Source of the DNA: Hongsoonwoonella zoysiae | Lineage (GTDB): Bacteria > Pseudomonadota > Alphaproteobacteria > Rhizobiales > Stappiaceae | Reading direction: 5' to 3' | Length of the DNA: 64,000 nucleotides | Assembly: GCF_013266695.1 (NCBI RefSeq) | Contig: NZ_JABRXF010000003.1 | Span: 248,001-312,000, forward strand | Shown: piece after piece, positions 19,593 through 28,367 of the stretch | Layout: every line of letters starts with the position of its first letter | Numbering within the stretch: position 1 is the stretch's first letter | Made by a program: the position numbers and the translations under genes | The notes under the pieces: generated by a model | What the model was told of the DNA's origin: nothing | Database searches by the model: none | What the model saw: only the letters and a program-made list of their open reading frames with translations

Positions 19593-21043
19593 CTGTTAAA
19601 CGGCATCCAGATGCCGCGCCCGTTTTCGTCGCCGCTTTTGAAGACCACACGGCCCGTCTTGCCGACGAGGCAGCCGTCGGCTTCGCCGAGCCCCGCGACG
19701 CTGACGGTCGCGCGATAAGGCTCCTTTTCAAGCGCGGACGGAAGGATCGCAAGGTTGGCCGGCGCGGAGGCAACCCCGCTCAACTGGACGATGCGGGCCG
19801 GATATTCCATGCCCCCTTCGCGCAGGATGAAGGTCGCCGCATCTCCAGGAGAAAGCTTGTTGTAGACCTGCTCATTCACCGCCGTGGTGACGATCGGATG
19901 CGCGCAGTCGAGCAGCCGGGCAAGGTCCTGCCCCCGCACCACATGCTCGCCGTCCGTGACCAGCGGCTCCCAGACCCGGCCGCCGATGGGGGCCGAAACG
20001 GCCGCATACGATGCCCGGCGAAAGTTCGCCCGCTCCTCTTCGCGCGCGCGCTCCAGCGCTTCGATACGCCGGCTCTTGGCTTCTATCGCGACATCCAGAT
20101 CGGCGATCCGGATCGTGACGTCGTCGAGTTCCTGCATGGATTGCGGGCGGTCGTTATAATGGTCACCGATGAAGACGCCCTTGCGCAGCGCCTCGATCTC
20201 GACGCCGATCCTCTCAAGCCTTGCTGTGGCCTGCGCCTTCCTGCCCTCATGCACCTTGAGCGCAGCGAGCGCGTCCTCCGTTTCCGACTTTGCGACGACG
20301 GAACGTTCGAAAAGGGTGTTGCGGCGCTCCAGATGCGCCCTCGCGCGCTCCACCTCGGCGTCGATTGTGGCGATCTCCGCATCCGCCTCGTTGAGCCTTG
20401 CCTGAAGCTCGGCGATCCGGCCCTGCCGGAAGTTCTCAACCTGCCGGCGGTATGTCGCCTGCGCCCGCAACAGCGGTTCCTTCGAGGAGATCAGCGCGGC
20501 GCGCTCGATCCGTGCCGTCTCGATTTCCCTGTCGAAATCGATCAGCCGTCGTCGGTCTGCATGAGGATCGGAAATCGTGGCGAGAATGGAATCCTTCGTG
20601 AAAACGCCGTTCAGATCGTTGAGATCCGCCTTGAAATCGACCACCCCCTCGATAGGCGCACGGAGGGTGACCACGCGCGCATTCACCACCGCTTCCGTGC
20701 TGGAAACCTGGAAAAGGCGCATCGTCGGGCCCCAACCCGCCAATATGACAAGGGCAAGCCCGAGCGCGCTCTTGATGGCCCGGCTCCAGAACCTGGCCGG
20801 TTTCTTCGCCGGCTCCGGTGTCGCCTGCGCCGGTGCGGGTGCGGGGGCTTCGGCCCCGGGCTTGCGCGCTACGCCCGCCTTGCGGGCAGCCGGCCGGGCA
20901 AGCTGCTCGCACTCCTCGCGCGCCAGTCGCTGCAGTTCCTGGACGTTGGGCCCGTCAGCGCCGGCCGGCTTCGGCGGCCGGCGCACGGGCTTTTCTTTCG
21001 CAGCCGTCTTGACGGGCTGGCTTTTCAATTTCCGAACTGGCAT
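19589..21043 (-). CDS. HlyD-like membrane-fusion protein of polysaccharide synthase operon
   Basis: Protein of 484 aa. An unusual ~115-residue N-terminal cytoplasmic segment rich in Lys, Pro and Ala comes before one membrane helix (SALGLALVILAGWG). The periplasmic part has a biotinyl-lipoyl-like half motif (ARVVTLRAPIEGVV), a long coiled coil (~200-340, many EIATIDAEVERAR-type heptads) and the returning half (AVSAPIGGRVWEPLVTDGEHV). It probably guides the glucan from the synthase across the periplasm, as BgsB or Alg44 do. It is first in the operon and overlaps the synthase by four bases. Confidence 0.82.
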   Translation of the reverse strand: MPVRKLKSQPVKTAAKEKPVRRPPKPAGADGPNVQELQRLAREECEQLARPAARKAGVARKPGAEAPAPAPAQATPEPAKKPARFWSRAIKSALGLALVILAGWGPTMRLFQVSSTEAVVNARVVTLRAPIEGVVDFKADLNDLNGVFTKDSILATISDPHADRRRLIDFDREIETARIERAALISSKEPLLRAQATYRRQVENFRQGRIAELQARLNEADAEIATIDAEVERARAHLERRNTLFERSVVAKSETEDALAALKVHEGRKAQATARLERIGVEIEALRKGVFIGDHYNDRPQSMQELDDVTIRIADLDVAIEAKSRRIEALERAREEERANFRRASYAAVSAPIGGRVWEPLVTDGEHVVRGQDLARLLDCAHPIVTTAVNEQVYNKLSPGDAATFILREGGMEYPARIVQLSGVASAPANLAILPSALEKEPYRATVSVAGLGEADGCLVGKTGRVVFKSGDENGRGIWMPFNR

Positions 21044-21058
21044 TGCCTTACCCTGCGA

Positions 21059-21074
21059 TCAATCCGAGGATTGA
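21059..21074 (-). promoter_or_regulatory. leader palindrome TCAATCC-GA-GGATTGA
   Basis: Perfect 7-bp arms with a two-base centre, 15 bases before the membrane-fusion start codon. Its place next to the ribosome site suits an operator or a translation-affecting hairpin; the binding factor is unknown. Confidence 0.45.
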
Positions 21075-21347
21075 CTTCGCCCCCTTTGTTGACGCAGATG
21101 TATACGAATTGAATGAAGTTGAATTTAAAAAATAAAGTTAAGATTGTTTATACCTGACATAAAGGAATTATTATTATTTAATAGTCTATCGTGTTTATTG
21201 GGATTTTAATTATTAGTAAAATTTATTATTTCTCGTCGATAAGACTTGGGAAGAAGCGATACTCCCCCTCGGGACACATTAAGCTGGCATTAATAATTTC
21301 AGCCTGCCGGGACCTCGTGCCAGACCCAGAGCATCAACTTGCTCCCA

Positions 21348-21425
21348 TACCTCTCCCCCTATCTTCCCAACTCGGGAACACCCGAGTTCGAAGGGAGAGG
21401 TCGGCGCGAAACGTGCCGGGTGAGG
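21348..21425. repeat. CCTCTCCC...GGTGAGGG intergenic palindrome
   Basis: Contains CCTCTCCCC, an AACTCGGG/CCCGAGTT hairpin, then AAGGGAGAGG and CCGGGTGAGGG. It is related to the motif at 14462-14484. It lies just past the stop of the GNAT gene, where it may act in 3' end formation. Confidence 0.55.
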
Positions 21426-21449
21426 GTGAAAACAAAAAAACTCTGTCCC

Positions 21450-21944
21450 CTATCCCGCAAAACCTTCCCGCTCCAGGCGATAGACGAAGCAATCGTCGTT
21501 ACCGAACCGCCGTTTTTCGACAAACCGGAACCCGAGCCGCTCGTAAAATCGATGCGCACGCGAATTTACGGCAAGAGGATCGAGCAGCACCGCCTTCACG
21601 CGCGGGTCGGCGAAACACCGGGACAGCGCAAGCCGCATCATTTCACCGCCGACCCCCCGCCCCAGAGCGTTTTCCTCGCCGATCCAGATGTCGATGGCTC
21701 GAAGATCCGCTTCGACATCGCCCCAATAGTGCGTTTCCTCGCGCGCCGGGTCGATGATCCGTAAGAAGCCGACGGGCCGCCCCTCTTCCTCGGCGATCAG
21801 GCACTCGCCCCAATCGGCCTCATTGCCGATCTCGGCTTCCCAGTCGCCGTCGTGGTTTCCGCCATAGGCCGCCTGCACGTGCGCCTTGGTGTCCCAGTAG
21901 CGCAGCAGCGCGACATCGGCGAGCGTGGCGGTGCGCAGTTTCAT
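21450..21944 (-). CDS. GNAT-family N-acetyltransferase
   Basis: Cytoplasmic protein of 164 aa with the GNAT fold. Seen: the strand-loop IDIWIGEENALGRGVGGEMM (acetyl-CoA pyrophosphate loop, G-R-G-V-G-G) near residues 97-116, and the C-terminal NSRAHRFYERLGF motif. It resembles aminoglycoside 6'-acetyltransferase-like housekeeping members (AacA/RimJ-like), but the substrate cannot be read from sequence and resistance should not be assumed. The ATG at 21944 begins at the domain; the frame upstream to 22151 overlaps the divergent ABC-F gene. Confidence 0.8.
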   Translation of the reverse strand: MKLRTATLADVALLRYWDTKAHVQAAYGGNHDGDWEAEIGNEADWGECLIAEEEGRPVGFLRIIDPAREETHYWGDVEADLRAIDIWIGEENALGRGVGGEMMRLALSRCFADPRVKAVLLDPLAVNSRAHRFYERLGFRFVEKRRFGNDDCFVYRLEREGFAG

Positions 21945-22130
21945 GCGGTGGAATCCGGTTACTGCGGTTGGTACATGTAACGAACCATCGCGAAGGAACG
22001 CCAGCGGCTCAAGCGTCATGCAACGGCGTTCGGACAAATTCCTGGCATCGCAGCTTCGACTCCCATCCCGCACGCCGAATGTGATAGACGGTGCCGCTCC
22101 GGCTTTCGAACTCCCGAACAGATATCCGAT

Positions 22131-23945
22131 ATGGCCCCACCGCTTCTGCATATCCGCGACATTGCGCTCACTTTCGGCGGCACGCCGCTTCTGACCTCCG
22201 CCGAGCTACAGGTGATGGAGGGAGACCGCATCGCGCTTGTGGGGCGCAACGGCTCCGGCAAGTCGACGCTGTTGAAGATCGCCGCCGGCCTGATCGAACC
22301 CGATGCGGGGGAGCGTTTCCTTCAACCCGGGCGCACCGTGCGCTACCTGCCGCAGGAACCGGTGCTGACCGGCTTCGAAACCGTGCTCGACTATGTGCGC
22401 GAAGGGTTGGCGCCCGGCGATGACGCCTACCGCGCGGACTATCTGCTGGAGGTTCTGGGACTTGCCGGCGATGCCGACCCCGCCCGCCTGTCCGGCGGCG
22501 AGGTGCGCCGTGCCGCCCTTGCCCGCACGCTTGCGCCCGAGCCCGATATTCTCCTTCTCGACGAGCCGACGAACCATCTCGACCTTCCGGCGATCGAGTG
22601 GTTGGAAGGCGAGCTTGCCTCGCTCAAATCCGCCGTCGTGCTGATCTCGCACGACCGCCGTTTCCTGGAAAACCTGTCGCGCGCCACCGTCTGGATGGAC
22701 CGCGGCGTTTCCCGCCGCCTCGACAAGGGCTTCAGCCATTTCGAGGAATGGCGCGACGAGGTCTATTCGGAAGAGGAGCGTGAGCAGGCGCGCCTTGCCC
22801 AGAAGATCCGGCGTGAAGAGCACTGGATGACCTACGGCGTGACGGCGCGGCGCAAGCGCAACATGCGCCGCGTGCGCGAGCTTGCGGACCTGCGCGAAAA
22901 GGCCCGCAACCATCGCGGGCCCCAAGGCACGGTCACGATGAGCGCGACGGAAGCCGAAGCCTCCGGCAAGCTCGTCATCGAGGCGAAATCGATCTCGAAA
23001 TCCTACGGCGGCAATCCTGTCGTGAAGGATTTCTCGACCCGCATCAACCGGGGAGACCGTGTCGGCTTCGTCGGCCGTAATGGCGCGGGCAAGACGACGC
23101 TCATTCGCCTGCTGACGGGCGATCTTGCGCCTGACAGCGGCTCTGTGCGCCTTGGCGCGAACCTTGAAATGGTCACCCTTGACCAGAAGCGCGAGCACCT
23201 GAAATCCGAAGACACGCTCATGGAAGTGCTGACCGGCGGAGGCGGCGACACCGTCGTTCTCGGCAACGAGACCAGGCATGTCATGAGTTACATGAAGGAT
23301 TTTCTGTTTCAGCCGGAGCAGGCGCGCACGCCCGTTGGCGTTCTATCGGGGGGAGAGCGGGGCCGCCTCATGCTCGCAAGGGCATTGGCCCGTCCGTCCA
23401 ACTTCCTCGTGCTGGATGAGCCGACCAACGACCTCGATCTCGAAACGCTCGATCTCTTGCAGGAACTTCTGGCCGATTACGCCGGCACCGTGCTTCTCGT
23501 CAGCCATGACCGTGATTTTCTGGACCGGGTCGCAACCTCCGTTGTCGTGTCGGAAGATGGCGGCATCTGGCGCGAGTACGCCGGCGGCTATAGCGACATG
23601 GTCGCCCAGCGCGGCGTGGGCGTGACGGCGAAACGCACCGAAAAGACGCAGCGGAAATCGGAGGATCGACCCCGAAAGCCCAAGCCGGCCCAACCTGCGA
23701 AAGCGCCTTCGAAATCGAAGCTGACATTTACGCAAGCGCACCTTCTCAAGACCCTGCCGGATACGATTTCCGGGCTTGAGAAAAAACTGTCGGACCTCCA
23801 GTCCCAGATGGACGATCCCAACCTCTACAGCCGCGAGCCGGCCAAATTCGCAAGGCTCAGTGACGAGATCACGAAACTTCAGGGCGAGTTGGAAAAGGCC
23901 GAGGAACAGTGGCTGGAACTAGAGATGCTGAACGAGGAGAGTTAG
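22131..23945 (+). CDS. ABC-F family ATPase (Uup-like)
   Basis: Soluble ribosome-associated-type ATPase of 604 aa with two ABC domains and no membrane segments. Seen: Walker A GRNGSGKST near 38 and GRNGAGKTT near 317, signatures LSGGEVRR and LSGGERGR, and Walker B LLLDEPTNHLD and LVLDEPTNDLD. The linker between domains (~200-285) is basic and helical, and a C-terminal Lys-rich coiled-coil extension (~510-604) matches Uup, which binds DNA or ribosomes. Likely role: relief of stalled or precursor ribosomes, or tolerance of transposon excision. Confidence 0.9.
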   Translation: MAPPLLHIRDIALTFGGTPLLTSAELQVMEGDRIALVGRNGSGKSTLLKIAAGLIEPDAGERFLQPGRTVRYLPQEPVLTGFETVLDYVREGLAPGDDAYRADYLLEVLGLAGDADPARLSGGEVRRAALARTLAPEPDILLLDEPTNHLDLPAIEWLEGELASLKSAVVLISHDRRFLENLSRATVWMDRGVSRRLDKGFSHFEEWRDEVYSEEEREQARLAQKIRREEHWMTYGVTARRKRNMRRVRELADLREKARNHRGPQGTVTMSATEAEASGKLVIEAKSISKSYGGNPVVKDFSTRINRGDRVGFVGRNGAGKTTLIRLLTGDLAPDSGSVRLGANLEMVTLDQKREHLKSEDTLMEVLTGGGGDTVVLGNETRHVMSYMKDFLFQPEQARTPVGVLSGGERGRLMLARALARPSNFLVLDEPTNDLDLETLDLLQELLADYAGTVLLVSHDRDFLDRVATSVVVSEDGGIWREYAGGYSDMVAQRGVGVTAKRTEKTQRKSEDRPRKPKPAQPAKAPSKSKLTFTQAHLLKTLPDTISGLEKKLSDLQSQMDDPNLYSREPAKFARLSDEITKLQGELEKAEEQWLELEMLNEES

Positions 23946-23992
23946 AGCGCATTCCGGTCAGGCGGAATCGCCTGACCGGAAAGAATTCGCTC
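23945..23992. repeat. rhizobial extragenic palindrome GAGCGCATTCCGG-type
   Basis: Perfect 13-bp arms TTCCGGTCAGGCG / CGCCTGACCGGAA around GAAT, flanked by GAGCG and CGCTC. It begins at the last base of the uup-like stop codon and lies between convergent genes, so it can serve as a two-way 3' structure. This palindrome type is widely dispersed in Rhizobiales. Confidence 0.75.
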
Positions 23993-24001
23993 GATCGATC
24001 C

Positions 24002-24556
24002 TCAGAACGCGCTTTCCTCGACGAGAGTTTTTCCATCCAGCGTGATCCGCAAGGGAGCGGATATCCCCGCCTCGGTCAGCGCGACGACGAGCCTCATTTT
24101 CTCCCGGTCGGAATTCTCGAGGATTTCTCCTTTACCCTCCTGGATATAAAAAGCGTCGAGATCATACGCTATGGATATTTCCTCGCCGCCCGGACGCGCG
24201 CTCACGCGGCCCCGGATCGCGAGCGTGGCCCCTTCCGGGCGCGCCTTCGATATCCCGGTGGCGCGGGCGATCCCCTCGCCGTCCCGCTCCAGCGAAACAT
24301 AAACTGTATCGCCGCGCGCAAGCTCCTCGCCGGGGGCGAGTAGATCGGCCGAAACACGTTCGATTTCCAGCGTTACGACCACATAGTCGCCGCGCAGAAG
24401 ATCGCGCGGATCGACGGGCCGCATGGCAAGGATCACTTCCTCGCCGGTCATATGGACCCGAATGCGCTCGGCAAGCGTCGTCGCGACGAGACCGAGCTGG
24501 ATCAACGCAACAAGGCCCCACTTGAGATAGGCCTTGCGATCTCCCTGCCCGCTCAT
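24002..24556 (-). CDS. GDYXXLXY domain protein
   Basis: Membrane-anchored protein of 184 aa. One membrane segment at ~12-30 (WGLVALIQLGLVATTLAE) is followed by an extracytoplasmic domain with MRPVDPRDLLRGDYVVVTLEIERV, a variant of the GDYxxLxY motif that names the family (here the final Tyr position is Ile). Function is not known. It overlaps the DUF2157 gene by four bases; the two families are regularly neighbours, which suggests they act as one complex in the envelope. Confidence 0.85.
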   Translation of the reverse strand: MSGQGDRKAYLKWGLVALIQLGLVATTLAERIRVHMTGEEVILAMRPVDPRDLLRGDYVVVTLEIERVSADLLAPGEELARGDTVYVSLERDGEGIARATGISKARPEGATLAIRGRVSARPGGEEISIAYDLDAFYIQEGKGEILENSDREKMRLVVALTEAGISAPLRITLDGKTLVEESAF

Positions 24557-25905
24557 GCCGTGCCCTCCATCTCGCCACTCCGCCTACGGATGTGCCAGGC
24601 GCTTAAGGCCGCTACGGCAATTAAGAGGACGCCGGCAATCAGGAAGAAGAGAGACTGTCCGATCAGCGAGCCGATCGTCTCGTTCAGAAGCCAAAGCACC
24701 ACTGCGGCGGTGCCTATATGGCCGAATGCAGTCCAGGTCCCGAAGCCGGCGACTGTGCCCGCCGCGCTCATGCCAACGGTCGCCGCAAAAGAAAATGCCG
24801 CTACGATAACAACCGCATTCGGCGCGACAGCCCCCAGGAACACGGCAACGACGGCCACGCCGGCGGCGGCACCGAGCGCACCCGTTTCGAAACGCCCGAA
24901 GGAGCGGGCGAAAGCGAGGATAAATCCGCCACCAGCCAGCAGGATCGTCGCCGGGATCGGCCAATATGCGAGGATGGCGCCCACCGAAAGCCCGCTGCCG
25001 CTGCCTGACATGGCGGCGATCAGCGAAATCACGACAAGCCCGATCAGCACCACCGCGCCGGCATCGAGGGTGGAGCGGGCGAACAGGAACGCACCATCCT
25101 TTTCGCGCACTTCCGGCAATCGGCTCTCGGAATGCCGCAGCAGCGCGAGCGCCCAGCCCGAAAGTGCTGCCGCAAAGAGCGATAGCGCGAACATTACCGC
25201 CTCCTCCGGATCGAAGCGGGTGCCGGCCGCCTCGATCAGGAAGCGCAGATAAGCGGCGAAAACAAGCGCCAGCACCGCCCATCGCCCAAGCCGCAACGGG
25301 TAGAGGATCACATGCGCGACCATGGCCGCGATCAGCAGCAGCGCGATGCCTGATCCGGCGATATCCAGACCTGCCGGCTCGCCGCGCGCAAAGACCCAGG
25401 AAATCGCCGAAACCGCCGCGACAACGAGTGCCGCGCTCGATTGCGCAAGCCATGCCGCGGCAAGCGCGCCCAATGTCGCAAGCATCGCACCCGCCGGCCA
25501 GTCCTGCGGCAGATGATAGATCTGGCCAACAAGCGCCAGCCCTGAGATGAAGACGAGCACCGCGAACAAGGTTGCAAGATCGGCTATCAGGTTGCGGCCT
25601 CTGGCTGCGGAATACGCGGCAAGAAAATTCGCCCCGACAATCGCGGCCGCGATCCCGCAAAGCTTTACGATGCGGGGGATAACGGCCCAGTTCGCGGCAA
25701 CGAAGGCCGCGACGGCAAGCGCAAGGCAGATCACGCCGATGATTGCGAAAACGGCCGGAAGCCGGCTTTGTCCCTTCGCCCGTGATGCCGCGTCCTTGCG
25801 AATTCTGTCTGCCGCGTCATCGTCCAGATAGCCTTTGCCAACCCACTCCTTCAGGTCATTGTCCAGGCGGCGGCGATAGTTGGCGTCGAAGATCAAGGCA
25901 CGCAT
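24553..25905 (-). CDS. DUF2157 integral membrane protein
   Basis: Protein of 450 aa with a short cytoplasmic N-terminus (the DUF2157 segment, DLKEWVGKGYLDDDAADRIRKDAA at ~17-40) and about a dozen hydrophobic helices. No catalytic motif is visible. It precedes and overlaps the GDYXXLXY gene (ATGA), so the pair is co-translated. Role unknown. Confidence 0.85.
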   Translation of the reverse strand: MRALIFDANYRRRLDNDLKEWVGKGYLDDDAADRIRKDAASRAKGQSRLPAVFAIIGVICLALAVAAFVAANWAVIPRIVKLCGIAAAIVGANFLAAYSAARGRNLIADLATLFAVLVFISGLALVGQIYHLPQDWPAGAMLATLGALAAAWLAQSSAALVVAAVSAISWVFARGEPAGLDIAGSGIALLLIAAMVAHVILYPLRLGRWAVLALVFAAYLRFLIEAAGTRFDPEEAVMFALSLFAAALSGWALALLRHSESRLPEVREKDGAFLFARSTLDAGAVVLIGLVVISLIAAMSGSGSGLSVGAILAYWPIPATILLAGGGFILAFARSFGRFETGALGAAAGVAVVAVFLGAVAPNAVVIVAAFSFAATVGMSAAGTVAGFGTWTAFGHIGTAAVVLWLLNETIGSLIGQSLFFLIAGVLLIAVAALSAWHIRRRSGEMEGTA

Positions 25906-25952
25906 CTCCCTTTCGCCAATTCATACCACGAAGTCATGGTGCCGGGGATGGA

Positions 25953-27458
25953 TCAGCCATTTCCAAGCAGAACGAACAATTGAAAAAGCACACCCGCAAG
26001 CAGCGCGGAAACAGGCACCGTTACCACCCAGGCGGCGAGAATCGTCGTCAGATGGGCACGGCGGACGAGCTTGCGCCGCTTCGCCTCGATCACCGCCTTG
26101 TCGGCGAAATCTAACCTGAAGTCATCATTAGAAACAGAGTCAGGCACGGCCGGCAAAGCCTTGCGGGCGTTGTACCATTCGCGAAACAGTCCAACGCCGA
26201 AAACCGCGCCGACGACGATATGTGTGGAGCTTACCGGGAGCCCGAACCATGACGCGATTATGACGGTGATCGCGGCCGAAAGCGCGACGCAAAAGGCGCG
26301 CATGGGATTGAGCTTGGTGATTTCTCCGCCGACCATCCTGACCAATTTCGGGCCGAAGAACAAAAGGCCGAAAGAGATGCCGAAGGCCCCGATCACCATC
26401 ACCCAGATAGGGATCGGCACGACGGCCGGGAGGACATCGGATTCCACGGAACGCACGATCGCGGCAAGCGGACCGACCGCGTTGGCGACGTCATTGGCGC
26501 CATGCGCGAAAGACAGGAGCACCGCGGAAAGGATCAGCGGCAGATGGAACACCTCACGCAGCGAGCGGTTCGAATTGTCGAGGCCTTGAAGTTTCGAGAC
26601 GACAAAGGGGCGCGCCAGGGCGAAAGCGCAAGCCGCGACGGCAATGGAGGCCGCGAACATGACCGGAAAGGCAAACCCGAACCCATGGTGCGCCCCTTTC
26701 AGCGAAAGATAAAACGTGAACGCTCCGGCCATGACGGCGATCAGCACCGGCACCCAGCGGCGCGCCGCCGCCAGCTTGTCGTCCCGGTAGATGATGTTTT
26801 CCTTGATGAACGCCAGAAAAAGGATGGCGATGATTGCGCCAAGGAACGGCGAAACGATCCAGCCTGCGGCAATAGTGCCCACACCCGCCCAATTCACGAC
26901 CGACAGGCCGGCTGCGGAAACGCCCGCACCCAGAACTCCGCCGATAACGGAATGCGTGGTGGAAATCGGGGCACCGATCCAGGTCGCGAAATTGATCCAG
27001 AGCGCGGAAGCGAGAAGGGCCGCCATCATGACCAGTGCGAAGGGACGATGGTTCGTCATGATCGTGGGATCGACGATGCCGCCGGCAACCGTTTCCACCA
27101 CGCTGCCCCCGGCGATCAAGGCACCCGCACTTTCGGCGACCGCTGCGAGGATCAGCGCGCTCGTCAGCGTCATTGCGCGCGCGCCCACCGCCGGGCCCAC
27201 ATTGTTGGCGATATCGTTGGCACCGATGTTGATCGCCATGTAGGCGCCGATGGCCGATGCCGCCGCAACCAGGAGCCATTCCGGCTGATCGACGAAGAAA
27301 AGTCCCGAAAGGGCCGCGGAAAATCCGAGAAAAAGCAGCGCAAGCCCGGGTGCGACAAGTGTCCTTGCCAGCGACGAGGTCGCTTCCTCAACGCTTGTCA
27401 GCTTGTCCAGATCCTTGTCGAGAGTAGGCTTTGCGGTCGCCTGATCGGAATGCGGCAT
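25953..27458 (-). CDS. pit: inorganic phosphate transporter, PiT family
   Basis: Inner-membrane phosphate/metal symporter of 501 aa with two inverted halves. Both PiT signatures are visible: GANDIANNVGPAVGA in the N-terminal half and GANDVANAVGPLAAI in the C-terminal half. Length is typical of the long E. coli PitA type. Starts at 27458 (MPHSDQ, preceded by AGGCG) or 27473 (MVTGV) are both possible. A phoU-like partner is not next to it, so it is probably the low-affinity constitutive system. Confidence 0.9.
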   Translation of the reverse strand: MPHSDQATAKPTLDKDLDKLTSVEEATSSLARTLVAPGLALLFLGFSAALSGLFFVDQPEWLLVAAASAIGAYMAINIGANDIANNVGPAVGARAMTLTSALILAAVAESAGALIAGGSVVETVAGGIVDPTIMTNHRPFALVMMAALLASALWINFATWIGAPISTTHSVIGGVLGAGVSAAGLSVVNWAGVGTIAAGWIVSPFLGAIIAILFLAFIKENIIYRDDKLAAARRWVPVLIAVMAGAFTFYLSLKGAHHGFGFAFPVMFAASIAVAACAFALARPFVVSKLQGLDNSNRSLREVFHLPLILSAVLLSFAHGANDVANAVGPLAAIVRSVESDVLPAVVPIPIWVMVIGAFGISFGLLFFGPKLVRMVGGEITKLNPMRAFCVALSAAITVIIASWFGLPVSSTHIVVGAVFGVGLFREWYNARKALPAVPDSVSNDDFRLDFADKAVIEAKRRKLVRRAHLTTILAAWVVTVPVSALLAGVLFQLFVLLGNG

Positions 27459-27559
27459 GACGCCTGTTACCATGAACGGGAATTGTTTGTCGCGATCTTG
27501 GCAAGATGTTCGGCGGTGAACGGTTGCCAACAGCAGATCCGGCAGACGAATCGGCCGTT

Positions 27560-28018
27560 TTAAGTCATTTTGTCCGGAAATTTCCGCAAGATAGCGGCAA
27601 GCTCAGGCTCGTCGACGCGCTCTGCCGCCTCTTCGCAGGTGGTCCAGTGGATCTCGCGTTGCCCCTGTTCGGGCCAGACATCGCATTCCTGCCTCACCTC
27701 GAGGGGAAACACGGAAACCCGAACGCGGCGGTTAAGCCCGGTATCAAGCCATTTCAGGTAGTTGTAGTGGCCGACTTCCCTATCCGCCACCCGGCCATGA
27801 ACGCCCACTTCCTCATAGGCTTCCTGCGATGCGGATTCACCCAGCGTCTTGCCCTTGTGCGGCCAGCCTTTCGGCAGGACCCAACGGCCGGTGTCACGGC
27901 TGGTCGCAAGCAAGACTTCGACCGTACCGTCCGGCCTGCGGCGCCAGGGAAGTGCCGCGGTCTGAATAGCAGGCGGCTTGCCACCGAGAAAAAGACGAAG
28001 CCTTTCAACCAGCCGCAT
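27560..28018 (-). CDS. NUDIX hydrolase
   Basis: Cytoplasmic hydrolase of 152 aa. The NUDIX box is seen as GKTLGESASQEAYEEVGV (Gx5Ex7REUXEEXGU form with Gln-Glu-Ala in place of the usual Arg-Glu), and GRWVLPKGWPHKG precedes it, the pattern of diadenosine- or inositol-pyrophosphate-type hydrolases (DIPP-like). Substrate is not settled. I chose ATG 28018; a TTG at 28108 would add 30 residues. Confidence 0.85.
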   Translation of the reverse strand: MRLVERLRLFLGGKPPAIQTAALPWRRRPDGTVEVLLATSRDTGRWVLPKGWPHKGKTLGESASQEAYEEVGVHGRVADREVGHYNYLKWLDTGLNRRVRVSVFPLEVRQECDVWPEQGQREIHWTTCEEAAERVDEPELAAILRKFPDKMT

Positions 28019-28367
28019 AGCAAACGCCCGTAAATCGGGCCCAAATCCGGTGGCCCTCCCGAACTGGCCACTCGCCTGCCGCTTCACATTAGGCTCGAAA
28101 ATCGTCAATTCCCGAAGGTCTCCGTTTCACATCACCTGAAATGGGTGCGCGCTGACGATTCCCCTTTCGGCGAATCACCAATAGCGCACTCATTGCACTT
28201 ATATGGAGCCGTCAGATAAAATTCAATAAAAAGCGCACAAATTACGCTTTCGTGATGCGTTCAGTGAACATGACGTAATGTATTCAATAAGCTCTACAAA
28301 GGATAATGCCCAAAGGCCAAAGGCTTCTTCGCCCCTGTTACAGTTCTGATTCAAGACCCACTCCGCT
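28019..28367. other. 349-bp gap between NUDIX and prfC, no gene
   Basis: Relatively AT-rich, especially 28200-28300. It must contain the promoter of the NUDIX gene and the 3' end of prfC (both on the minus strand). No convincing gene, repeat or strong hairpin was seen. If the NUDIX gene used the TTG at 28108 the gap would shrink to 259 bases. Confidence 0.5.

Larger units (their letters stand above)
21044..21449. promoter_or_regulatory. 406-bp upstream region of the glucan operon, AT-rich core
   Basis: No gene is visible. A stretch around 21100-21240 is strongly AT-rich (runs such as TTTAAAAAATAAAG and TTATTATTATTTAATAG) within a high-GC genome, suggesting a site for a silencer or a MucR/H-NS-like regulator and a tightly controlled promoter reading left into the operon. 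A perfect TCAATCC-GA-GGATTGA palindrome (21059-21074) lies in the likely 5' leader. The right end holds the palindromic repeat at 21348-21425. Confidence 0.55.

Noticed and set aside
17658-19718. 686-codon plus-strand frame opposite the glucan synthase
   Set aside because: Antisense shadow; the minus-strand frame has all catalytic motifs and couples to its neighbour.
21450-21944. Aminoglycoside resistance acetyltransferase
   Set aside because: Only general GNAT features are visible; no mobile context.
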